Assembly: GCF_009901525.1 (NCBI RefSeq)
Contig: NZ_CP019288.1
Location: forward strand, 496,001 to 560,000
Direction of reading: 5' to 3'
DNA length: 64,000 nt
From: Kordia antarctica
GTDB taxonomy: Bacteria > Bacteroidota > Bacteroidia > Flavobacteriales > Flavobacteriaceae
In this document: positions 33,234 through 41,326 of the stretch, one piece after another
How positions within the stretch are numbered: position 1 is the first letter of the stretch
Layout: every line of letters begins with the position of its first letter
The notes under the pieces: model-generated
Seen by the model: only the letters and a program-made list of their open reading frames with translations
What the model was told of the DNA's origin: nothing
The model's database searches: none
Made by a program: the position numbers and the translations under genes

Positions 33234-35096
33234 ATGAAACAGTATTACAATATTTTTACGTTAACATTATTGTTAGCATTTTGTACGCAGTCATCCTTTT
33301 CACAAGACACAGATAAAAGCTGGTTTTTTGATGCAGGTTTTACTGCTGTAGATTTATTTCCTGTTGGTGAAGATGCGCCACAAGGAGAGTTTTTAGACGA
33401 ATTTATAAATGCTAATGACCATTGGAATTTTGGCTATTATGCAGGAGTTTCAAGAAATTTAACGAACAACTTATCTTTAAGTTTAAGAGGTACAGTAAGT
33501 GAGATAAGTAAATATGGAGAATTTGGAGAATTAGATGAAAGTGTATTAGTCGATAATCTAAAGTATTATGGAATCGATGGTATGATTAACTACAGCTTCG
33601 GTAAAAGTAAATTACGCCCTTTCATCGCCGTTGGTGGTGGATATACTTGGCTTGAAGGAGGTTCATATAATACATTTAGTGTTGATCCAAAAGCTTTAAT
33701 TGGAGCTGGTACAGTAAACGGATCTGTTGGTCTTAAATACTGGGTTAGTGACAAGTTTGGAATAAATGTACAAACAACATACAAACATTCATTTAAGGAT
33801 TACTTACCAAGACATTGGAATCACAACTTTGGTATTTCTTATAGACTTGATACTAGTAAAGATGTTGAAGATAACACAGTAGAAGCAACTAAAATGTCTG
33901 TAAAGCCAAGTCGTTGGTCTTTTGAAATCGGTTTAAGTGCTATTGATCTGTATCCTGTTGGTGAAGATGCGCCACAAGGTGAATACTTTGATGAATTTTT
34001 CAATCTTAACGATCACTGGAACTTAGGTTTTTATGTAGGAGCTACAAGAAACCTAACTGACAATTTCTCTATAACTGCAAAAGGAACAGTAGCTGAAATA
34101 AGCAAATATGGAGAATTTGGAGAATTAGATGAAAGTGTACTAGTTGATAATTTAAAATATTATGGATTAGATGCTATGGCTAACTATAGTTTTGGAAAAG
34201 GTAAATTACAACCTTTTGTAGCAGTTGGTGGTGGTTATACTTGGCTTGAAGAAGGTCCATATAATAACAATGGATCAAGTTCTAACTCTTTAGTTGGCGC
34301 AGGAACAGTAAACGGATCAGTTGGTGTTAAATACTGGTTTAATGATAGAATTGGTTTAAATGTACAAACTACCTACAAGCATTCATTAAAAGATTACTTG
34401 CCTAAACACTTTAATCACAACTTAGGTTTAGTTTACAATCTTGGAAAAAGTGCAGAAAAAGAAGAAGAAGAAGATGATAATGATAGAGACAAAGATGGTA
34501 TTCCAAATGATTTAGATCTATGTCCTGATACTTTTGGGATCGCTGAATTTGGTGGATGTCCTGACACAGACGGAGATGGTGTTTCTGATAAAGATGATTT
34601 ATGTCCTGAAGTAAAAGGTCTTATTGAATTTGGTGGATGTCCTGATTCAGATGGAGATGGTTTCCCAGATAACAAAGATAATTGTCCTGAAATTAAAGGA
34701 ACACTTAATGGTTGTCCTCCACCAGTAGTGGAAATTCCAGTTGTAAAACCTGTTACCGGACAAAGAAAAGTTTATTTCAATACGGACAGTACTAAACTTG
34801 ATCTAAATGCGCAGGCAATATTAGATGAAATAGCTACTAGTTTAACAAGTGATACGGACTATAATATTTCTATTCAAGGGCATGCAGATGCAAGAGGAAC
34901 TGATAACTATAATATCAATCTATCTTTAGCTAGAGCGAAAGCAATTAAAAGTTACCTTGATTCTAAGAATTTAGGAAACAGTACAATTTCTATTTCTGCT
35001 AAAGGAGAATCTCAACCAGTTGCACCTAATACTACAGCAGATGGAAGAGCGAGAAACAGAAGAGTTGAAATAATCATTGATATTACTGCTAAGTAA
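33234..35096 (+). CDS. OmpA-family outer-membrane protein with duplicated barrel-like domain
   Basis: 620 residues from the ATG at 33234, whose signal peptide (MKQYYNIFTLTLLLAFCTQS) excludes the upstream start at 33129. Two consecutive ~190-residue beta-barrel-like domains are close copies (each has PVGEDAPQGE, YGEFGELDESVLVDNLKYYG, AVGGGYTWLE, INVQTTYKHS-type blocks). Next come acidic thrombospondin type-3-like calcium repeats (DKDGIPNDLDLCPD and two more), and a C-terminal OmpA peptidoglycan-binding domain (VYFNTDSTKLD, IQGHADARGTDNYN, ARNRRVEI). It tethers the outer membrane to the cell wall. Duplication of the barrel is unusual. A perfect terminator follows. Confidence 0.9.
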   Translation: MKQYYNIFTLTLLLAFCTQSSFSQDTDKSWFFDAGFTAVDLFPVGEDAPQGEFLDEFINANDHWNFGYYAGVSRNLTNNLSLSLRGTVSEISKYGEFGELDESVLVDNLKYYGIDGMINYSFGKSKLRPFIAVGGGYTWLEGGSYNTFSVDPKALIGAGTVNGSVGLKYWVSDKFGINVQTTYKHSFKDYLPRHWNHNFGISYRLDTSKDVEDNTVEATKMSVKPSRWSFEIGLSAIDLYPVGEDAPQGEYFDEFFNLNDHWNLGFYVGATRNLTDNFSITAKGTVAEISKYGEFGELDESVLVDNLKYYGLDAMANYSFGKGKLQPFVAVGGGYTWLEEGPYNNNGSSSNSLVGAGTVNGSVGVKYWFNDRIGLNVQTTYKHSLKDYLPKHFNHNLGLVYNLGKSAEKEEEEDDNDRDKDGIPNDLDLCPDTFGIAEFGGCPDTDGDGVSDKDDLCPEVKGLIEFGGCPDSDGDGFPDNKDNCPEIKGTLNGCPPPVVEIPVVKPVTGQRKVYFNTDSTKLDLNAQAILDEIATSLTSDTDYNISIQGHADARGTDNYNINLSLARAKAIKSYLDSKNLGNSTISISAKGESQPVAPNTTADGRARNRRVEIIIDITAK

Positions 35097-35121
35097 ATTC
35101 AATTCATTTTAATTGAAAATT

Positions 35122-35156
35122 GTGCTATCATAGTTAATATGATAGCACTTTTTTTT
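35122..35156 (+). terminator. Terminator of the OmpA gene
   Basis: GTGCTATCATA and TATGATAGCAC form a perfect 11-base stem with a five-base loop, followed by eight Ts. Confidence 0.9.
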
Positions 35157-35678
35157 GTTTAATGAATGTTCATTTTTCACAAGAGTATTGAATTGGAGCG
35201 AAATAGACATTTTGTGTAATTGTATCAAAATACGATGAATTCGTAAACATTATCTTATCAAGAAGCTTAATGCTGTGTTAGGTAAGTTTGTTTATTAATA
35301 TAATTTGAAGATGTAGTACCATTTATCTTTTTAAATGAATTAAAAAAGCAGATTTAGATTTAAAACCTGATTCTTTGGTAATTATTTATATAAAACACTT
35401 AGAAAAAATTTCATCTATAAAAATCTTTTAGCGTACGCTATCTGATAGGAATTTATAAAATCAAAGAAGGATTTTTTGGAACAATCGTTAATTGCTTTTG
35501 ATAAATAGTTTGAATTCGTATCTAACAAGTTTGCTAAAAATACCAAATACTTGCGCATAATTTGTTTAAATAGTTACTTCAAAAATTGAAACAAGCAATT
35601 CAAATTCAAATTTATTAGTTCTAATAGTATCAAGATATAGTAAAAAATATTATTTTTGACTTAGCTAAAAACGGAACT
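35157..35678. other. Intergenic gap upstream of the RsbQ-like gene
   Basis: 522 bases with no ORF that I believe. It ends with an exact -7 box, TATTTTTG at 35651-35658, 20 bases before the ATG at 35679. Confidence 0.45.
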
Positions 35679-36482
35679 ATGGATATTCTTAAGCGTAACA
35701 ATGTTAAAGTTCTGGGTCAAGGTAAAAAAACGATGCTATTTGCTCACGGATTTGGATGTGATCAAAATATGTGGCGTTATGTAACACCTGCATTCGAAGA
35801 AGACTTTAAAATTGTATTATTTGATTATGTTGGTTGCGGAAAATCTGACCTCTCTGCCTACCAACCAGAGCGCTATTCTCAATTACAAGGCTATGCGCAA
35901 GACGTCATTGATATTTGTAACGATCTACAACTTGAAGATGTTATTTTTGTTGGACACAGTGTGAGTTGCATGATTGGCGTATTGGCAGCTATTGAAAAGC
36001 CAAACATATTCTCCCACCTAATTCTTATTGGTCCTTCGGCGCGTTATGTCAATGATATAGACTATTTAGGAGGTTTTTCTCGTGAAGACCTTGAAGGCTT
36101 ATTAGAAGTAATGGATAACAATTATTTAGGCTGGGCAGCATATTTAGCACCTGTGGTTATGAAAAATGACGACAAGCCAGAACTGACCAAGGAACTTCAA
36201 GATAGTTTCTGTTCTACAGATCCTATAATTACACGCAAATTTGCAGAAGTGACTTTCTTCTCAGATAATAGAGAAGATCTTTCAAATCTTTCAAAACCTT
36301 GCTTGGTTATGCAATGTTCGGACGATGCAATTGCGCCAGATACAGTAGGTCAATACATTCACGAGCAGATTCAAAACAGTACCTTTGAAAAAATGAAGGC
36401 TACTGGGCATTGTCCGCATTTAAGTCATCCAGAAGAAACCATTATAATTATAAAAAATTATCTAAAAACGCACGCGTATTAA
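35679..36482 (+). CDS. RsbQ-like alpha/beta hydrolase
   Basis: 267 residues. Ser94 in GHSVS is the nucleophile, the acid is Asp in MQCSDDAIAPD, and His in TGHCPHLSHPEE completes the triad. FAHGFGCDQNMWRYVTPAFE is nearly diagnostic of RsbQ. In Bacillus, RsbQ hydrolyses a small hydrophobic molecule to activate a PAS-domain phosphatase (RsbP). The related plant protein KAI2/D14 senses karrikin or strigolactone. Here the coupled gene encodes a PAS histidine kinase, suggesting a small-molecule stress sensor with a kinase output. Confidence 0.87.
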   Translation: MDILKRNNVKVLGQGKKTMLFAHGFGCDQNMWRYVTPAFEEDFKIVLFDYVGCGKSDLSAYQPERYSQLQGYAQDVIDICNDLQLEDVIFVGHSVSCMIGVLAAIEKPNIFSHLILIGPSARYVNDIDYLGGFSREDLEGLLEVMDNNYLGWAAYLAPVVMKNDDKPELTKELQDSFCSTDPIITRKFAEVTFFSDNREDLSNLSKPCLVMQCSDDAIAPDTVGQYIHEQIQNSTFEKMKATGHCPHLSHPEETIIIIKNYLKTHAY

Positions 36483-37692
36483 TAATTCTACCACTCAATC
36501 GTCTTGGGAAAACATTTACGAAGATCTCCCATGCTTTTTATTTTCTATTTCCGACACTGGAAAAATTATGAGAATGAATCGTGAATTGCGAACGAAATTA
36601 GGGGTAGAAGCAGCGCAAGTTGTCGGCTACCAATTAGAAGATTTACTAACCGTTGGTAGTAAAATATTTTATCAAACACATTTCTATCCTTTAATAAAAA
36701 TGCAACACTCTGTTCGTGAAATATACCTTGTGTTCAAAGGTATCAACGGGCATATACCTGCATTGTTAAATGTGGAAGTAAAGCAACATAATGATGTTGT
36801 AGAAATACTTTGTGGAGGTATGGAAATCTCTAAAAGGCATAAATTTGAAAAGGAACTTATCGATGCCAAAATAGCTGCAGAAGTTGCATTAGCAGAAAAT
36901 GCAGAACTGACGAAAGCAAAAAACAAATTACAAGAGCAGCAAACTATTTTAGAATTAAAATACCGAGAGGTTAAGCTATTAAAAGAGCAAGAACAGGAAA
37001 TATACAAATTAATTTCGCATGATCTTCAGGAGCCTTTACGCAAATCTATATTTATGAGTAACTATGTACTGACTAAAAATAGTGAGCTACCTGAAGTTAT
37101 TAAAGAAAGATTAAATAAAATTATTAAGTATAATACGGATATGAGTGAAATGCTGCTAACCTTATTGAGGTATAAGGAGTTAAAGCGTATTAAACTAAAC
37201 CACAATTCTTTACAGTTAAATGACATCATAAAGAATGCTGCGAAATCTTTACAAATGGATGATCAAAAACAGATAGTGATTGAATATCCTATAAAAAACA
37301 TTGAATTTCCAGGAGATGAGAAAATGCTGAGACGCCTTTTTATAGAATTGCTTCGAAATTCTATAAAAGAACAAAATCCAGAAAACGACAAATTAACCAT
37401 TGAAATAACTGCGGTTAAAACGATAAAAAACTACTATTTCAATAACACAGAAAAATACAGATATAAAAATTTTGTCAAAATTACCTACAAAGACAATGGT
37501 TTAGGATTGAACTACAAATTAGATAAAATCATACAAAAGACAGCACATTTTAACAAAGTAAATATTGGCTTGGCATATTGCAAGCAAATTGTTGAAAAAC
37601 ATTTAGGCGCCATGGAAGCAGCATCTGTGCGAGGAAAAGGAGTAAGTTATACTATTTTATTTCCCTGTGATCCTGTTACAGAAGAGTTGTAA
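36478..37692 (+). CDS. PAS-domain sensor histidine kinase coupled to RsbQ; probable non-ATG start
   Basis: The first ATG in frame is at 36568, but PAS homology begins upstream: the in-frame codons 36512-36567 read like a PAS first strand (YEDLPCFLFSISDTGKI). The only plausible start is an ATT at 36478 overlapping the rsbQ stop by five bases, which would couple translation. It gives 404 residues: PAS (~10-130, with IFYQTHFYPLIKMQHSV), coiled coil, HisKA with His in ISHDLQEPLRKS, HATPase with IELLRNSIKEQ, YKDNGLGLN and NIGLAYCKQIVEKH. It is probably activated by the RsbQ reaction product. If the ATT is not used, the protein starts at 36568 with a truncated PAS. Confidence 0.75.
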   Translation: MNNSTTQSSWENIYEDLPCFLFSISDTGKIMRMNRELRTKLGVEAAQVVGYQLEDLLTVGSKIFYQTHFYPLIKMQHSVREIYLVFKGINGHIPALLNVEVKQHNDVVEILCGGMEISKRHKFEKELIDAKIAAEVALAENAELTKAKNKLQEQQTILELKYREVKLLKEQEQEIYKLISHDLQEPLRKSIFMSNYVLTKNSELPEVIKERLNKIIKYNTDMSEMLLTLLRYKELKRIKLNHNSLQLNDIIKNAAKSLQMDDQKQIVIEYPIKNIEFPGDEKMLRRLFIELLRNSIKEQNPENDKLTIEITAVKTIKNYYFNNTEKYRYKNFVKITYKDNGLGLNYKLDKIIQKTAHFNKVNIGLAYCKQIVEKHLGAMEAASVRGKGVSYTILFPCDPVTEEL

Positions 37693-37746
37693 TTTAAGTG
37701 AAATTTGGGGCAATGGAGCTATTTTATTTTGTGCACTTGGTTAATA

Positions 37747-38228
37747 CTAAACACGGTAACCAGAGATTATATCATTAAAATTGTTGTGTTGTAAATTTCG
37801 AACGTATCTTATGGTATGTTTTGGGACACGAAAAGTAATCGATCTTCCTCCATAGTTTCTATGCTCATAAATTCGAACATAAAAATAAGTATTAAGAGAA
37901 TTTGTGATATGAAGAGAAGATATTAAATCATGCGCATTAATATCACGCAGTTCAGCAACAGCGAAGTTATTAACATAATCCAAGCGAGCATTACTTCTAA
38001 AAATTCGAATACATGCGCCGTACTTAAAGCGCTTATTATTTCTTCATTTAAGTTGGTCTTGTCTAGTTCATCTTTGTCATTTATTTCTGTAGCATTAAAA
38101 GTACCTTTATATACAATGGAAATTTATTTCTGTAGTTCAGGAGTATTTTGCGTTGAAATTTCTTCTTCAGAGTACGAAGTGATAAAAAAGGCTAAAATCA
38201 TTAAAAAAATTGATAGATTCTGTTTCAT
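37747..38228 (-). pseudogene. Decayed copy of the crystallin-like lipoprotein gene at 46872
   Basis: From the ATG at 38228 the frame reads MKQNLSIFLMILAFFITSYS, parallel to the intact gene's MKFKLSIFLMIFAFFITSCS, but the lipobox Cys is Tyr. A stop follows after about 32 residues (ELQK*). Sequence similar to DKDELIKTHLTEEIISALNT then continues, followed by a deletion of roughly 50 codons and a frame change. The last 78 residues (NNFAVAELRDI, SSLHITNSLNTYFYVRIYEH) are nearly identical to the intact protein. Clearly a pseudogene on the same strand, 9 kb away. Confidence 0.85.
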
Positions 38229-38260
38229 TTTATTTTTATTTAATTATAAAATATCATGAG

Positions 38261-38409
38261 TGTCCGATTAAAAAGATAGAAAACACACTATTTGCTTTTA
38301 AATTACTGCTGATTGTCAAATAGTTAGCATAAAGTCTTTATTCTTGGCTCTATGAGCGGCTTTTGCTGAGCGAAGTCGAAGTAAGCGGTCTTATATCTTT
38401 TATCGGACA
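38261..38409. mobile_element. Small inverted-repeat (MITE-like) element
   Basis: Ends TGTCCGATTAAAAAGATA and, reversed, TGTCCGATAAAAGATATA, enclosing ~149 bases with no ORF. The right end (CTTCGACTTCGCTCAGC-type sequence reversed) recurs at 19759-19808. A target-site duplication is not obvious. It sits just upstream of the pseudogene and ahead of the caspase operon. Confidence 0.5.
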
Positions 38410-38500
38410 ACAATGATTCTGTATAAAGAAAGGCAATGTATCGTAGCGTAATTTTATACGCTAGCGAATTGTTTTATGAGAATTACACAAAAATTTTATT

Positions 38501-38570
38501 GAAGCGTAGGAGTAAAGTGAAATAGGAGTATTCTTTCTATCAGAATATTTCATTACGGTTATCCGTAAAA
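38501..38570 (+). promoter_or_regulatory. Shared upstream module, copy B (caspase operon)
   Basis: GAAGCGTAGGAGTAAAGTGA, then GGAGTATT (38525-38532), a 23-base spacer and the palindrome TTACGGTTATCCGTAA (core 38556-38565). It ends 96 bases before the first ATG of the operon. Spacing and core match copies A (22288) and C (46501). Confidence 0.6.
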
Positions 38571-38665
38571 TATTACTTGTTAATTTTTTTGTATCTTTAT
38601 TGTAGTCAGTAATTTATGTTTTAATAAATATACTGAAGAAATCATTTTAAATAAATTTAATCTGT

Positions 38666-39013
38666 ATGAAAGAGCAAAAAACACTTATTTCATTTGATAA
38701 TGTTTCATTTCGCGATAAGCAGGTATTAGCTAACGAATTAGCAAATATTTTAAGTAAAAGCGCCGATTTACAAAATGAACTACTAAAAGAAAGACCTAAC
38801 ACTCAAGATGCTGGAACTATTATAGCCGTCATTCTAGGTGCGCCAGCAGTTGTAGCTGTATCAAAAGGCATCGTAAATTGGCTTATAAAACACAGAGAAG
38901 TAAAGTTAACTTTCAAAAAGGGCGATTCCGAATTTCATGTAGAAAATATATCTAGTAATGATCTAGATACAATCATTAATGGTTTACATAGTTTAGTAAA
39001 AGACAATGAGTAA
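38666..39013 (+). CDS. EACC1-like small membrane protein (effector-associated constant component)
   Basis: 115 residues. An N-terminal strand-rich part (TLISFDNVSFRDKQVLANEL) with a Gln/Asn-rich helix is followed by one membrane helix (DAGTIIAVILGAPAVVAVSK, ~48-67) and a C-terminal cytoplasmic tail (VKLTFKKGDSEFHVENISSN). This layout matches EACC1, a small protein that constantly accompanies caspase or trypsin effectors in NTP-dependent bacterial conflict systems. First gene of the operon; its stop overlaps the caspase start by 8 bases. It probably anchors the effector at the membrane or holds it inactive (inference). Confidence 0.75.
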   Translation: MKEQKTLISFDNVSFRDKQVLANELANILSKSADLQNELLKERPNTQDAGTIIAVILGAPAVVAVSKGIVNWLIKHREVKLTFKKGDSEFHVENISSNDLDTIINGLHSLVKDNE

Positions 39014-40076
39014 AAACATCACAATTGGGTTAATCTTTCTTGGGTCTGGTGATTTTTATAAATCTAAGGAGCTCACGTCTTCATCTGCCTTTACGTCGTC
39101 TTATTTAAAAATGAAAAATTATTTTTTAAGTAATTCAAATTACAACATTGATGAAAAAAATATTCTTGATTTATTTGAATCAGATATCGCACCAAGTATT
39201 ATTGATACTAAGCTTAGAGAGTTTTTACAAAAAACAGAAAATCAAATTACTGATTTGATTTTTTATTATGTAGGTCATGGTTGTTTTGATAGAAAACAAG
39301 GTTTTATTTTGGCAACAAAATCTATAGAAGATGACAATAAAGCGATGTCAGGTTTATTGTTTAGTAATTTAGCGAATAGAATGAAAAAAGATGCGCGCGA
39401 TTTGCGAACTTATTTCATACTCGATTGTTGCTTTGCTGGTGAGGCTTCTACCGAATATCAATCGTCAATTCTTCCTATAATCGAGAAGCAATTTATAAGC
39501 GATTTCCCTCAAAGAGGCACCACAATGATGTGTTCTTCTTCTAAAGATTTACCGTCTATCATTATTTCAGAGCGTAATATAACCATGTTTACTGAAGGCT
39601 TAGAAAGATCTCTCACCGAAGGAAGCAAAGTAATTAAAAATAAATTTCTAACACTTAGAGAGTTATGTGATACAACTTATAAAAATATTAAATCTCTTAA
39701 TCCAGGAGGTGAAGAAGTTCGTCCAGAAATACATACACCTATTCAAGATGAAGGTGATATAGCAGATTTGATTCGGCTTTTCCCAAACATGGCAACTTTT
39801 CAAGAGCCTTATGACATCAATAAAAGAGCAAATAAAATTCGCGAATTAATTATGTCAAATGGTTTTATTAATTCGTGTAATTTATTAATGGATTTTGTAG
39901 AGGATTTTGACATCCATAAAAAACATAATACGGAGGTAATAATATTGGTTTCTGAATGTAGAGACTTAGAAGATGAGAGAAGCGATTTAGAAAGACCTGA
40001 TTATTTGGAGGAAAGAAGAGCTTACTACAAACAAATATTGGATATCCTAACAGAAATTGAATCACAGAATGTATAA
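39006..40076 (+). CDS. Caspase-like protease (C14) with C-terminal effector-associated domain
   Basis: 356 residues. The p20-like domain has catalytic His91 in IFYYVGHG and Cys142 in FILDCCFAGEAS, with the preceding beta-strands typical of metacaspase/orthocaspase folds. Residues ~270-356 form a small helical domain (IRELIMSNGFINSC, EVIILVSECRDLEDERSD, YLEERRAYYKQILDILTEIE) that matches the effector-associated domain 11 pattern, a homotypic adaptor. It lies between an EACC1 gene and an ABC ATPase gene, overlapping both by 8 bases. Cleavage specificity is not predictable; activation of a cell-death or defence response is the likely role. Confidence 0.87.
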   Translation: MSKNITIGLIFLGSGDFYKSKELTSSSAFTSSYLKMKNYFLSNSNYNIDEKNILDLFESDIAPSIIDTKLREFLQKTENQITDLIFYYVGHGCFDRKQGFILATKSIEDDNKAMSGLLFSNLANRMKKDARDLRTYFILDCCFAGEASTEYQSSILPIIEKQFISDFPQRGTTMMCSSSKDLPSIIISERNITMFTEGLERSLTEGSKVIKNKFLTLRELCDTTYKNIKSLNPGGEEVRPEIHTPIQDEGDIADLIRLFPNMATFQEPYDINKRANKIRELIMSNGFINSCNLLMDFVEDFDIHKKHNTEVIILVSECRDLEDERSDLERPDYLEERRAYYKQILDILTEIESQNV

Positions 40077-41325
40077 TACTGAAAAAATCAATATTCCATT
40101 TATTTCCGATACTGAAATCGAAGCAGATTTCCCAAATTCTTATGATTTGATTTTTGAGTTATCCAATTTTTTACTTCCAAACTCTGTATTGATATATGAA
40201 ACTATTTTATTGGGTTCAGCAATAAGTTATAGAAAAGAAAATGGAATAACTCCTGCCCAATCCAAAGAATATTTAGAGATGTCTTTAGATTTATTAGCGA
40301 AGATACAGCATGAATTAAAAGAGACTCAAAATTTAGATGATTGGAACAAAGTACATAATTTAAGAAACCACTTTCTTCAGAAATTTAATAGAAAAGTAAT
40401 TCTGGAAATCTCAAATATTACGAAATCGTATCCAAGAAGTAATTTTTCGCTTAATGATATTAGCATCAAAGTGTATTCAGGAGAGATTATTGGTATTATT
40501 GGTAAAAATGGAAATGGGAAAACCACATTATTAAAAATTATTGGAAGTATAATTCAAACAGATAGTGGTACCGTAGAATATCCTGGAATATCTTACAATT
40601 ATAAAAATAAGTTTAGTACCATAAAAAAAAGTATTGCATACATTCCTCAAAAAATAAAGGATTGGGGAAATTTGGACACATTAAAGACGCAATTACATTT
40701 TATTGCAGCCATTAAAGGTATTATAGGGAAAGAAAACACTAGAGTTGTAAATCACTTTATTGAACGATTAAACCTAGATAAATACAAAGACCTCTATTGG
40801 CGTGAAATATCTGGTGGTATACAATTACGTTTTGAAATAGCAAAAGCGCTAATTTGGATGCCTCATTTAATAATTCTTGACGAACCTTTAGCTAATTTAG
40901 ATGTCAAAGCTCAAACTAAGTTATTATCCGATCTTAGAAATATTACCAATTCGGTTAGCAATCCAACGGCAATTCTTATTTCATCTCAGAACTTGTATGA
41001 ATTAGAAAAAATATCAGATAAAGTTATATTTTTAAAAGACGGAAATGTACTTCACAATGGACCTGTAGATAATATTGGTGTAAATAATAAATTTAATTGT
41101 TATCAAATAGACTCAGCATTGAGCCTTAACAAACTCAAATTTATTTTAAACAATGACATGATTAAGAATGTGGAAGCTGACGGAGAATATTATTTAATAT
41201 ATACTTCAAAAGATTGTAAAAAAGAGCAAATGCTTCGATTGCTAGTAGATAGTCAAATACCAATTAATTACTTTAGAGATATTACAAATTCTACAAGAAT
41301 ATTATTCGAATCTAAGAAAGCATAA
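40069..41325 (+). CDS. ABC transporter ATPase with N-terminal adaptor-like domain
   Basis: 418 residues from ATG 40069, which overlaps the caspase stop by 8 bases (a TTG at 40057 is less likely). Residues ~1-105 form a helical domain not usual in ABC ATPases; its YETILLGSAISYRKENG and YLEMSLDLLAKIQHEL resemble the second half of the caspase's effector-associated domain. The ATPase follows: Walker A GKNGNGKTT (145-153), Q loop, signature ISGGIQ (247-252; LSGGQ variant), Walker B LIILDEP (267-273), D loop ANLD. It powers the adjacent membrane protein. Shared adaptor domains could recruit it to the caspase. Confidence 0.82.
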   Translation: MYNTEKINIPFISDTEIEADFPNSYDLIFELSNFLLPNSVLIYETILLGSAISYRKENGITPAQSKEYLEMSLDLLAKIQHELKETQNLDDWNKVHNLRNHFLQKFNRKVILEISNITKSYPRSNFSLNDISIKVYSGEIIGIIGKNGNGKTTLLKIIGSIIQTDSGTVEYPGISYNYKNKFSTIKKSIAYIPQKIKDWGNLDTLKTQLHFIAAIKGIIGKENTRVVNHFIERLNLDKYKDLYWREISGGIQLRFEIAKALIWMPHLIILDEPLANLDVKAQTKLLSDLRNITNSVSNPTAILISSQNLYELEKISDKVIFLKDGNVLHNGPVDNIGVNNKFNCYQIDSALSLNKLKFILNNDMIKNVEADGEYYLIYTSKDCKKEQMLRLLVDSQIPINYFRDITNSTRILFESKKA

Positions 41326-41326
41326 T

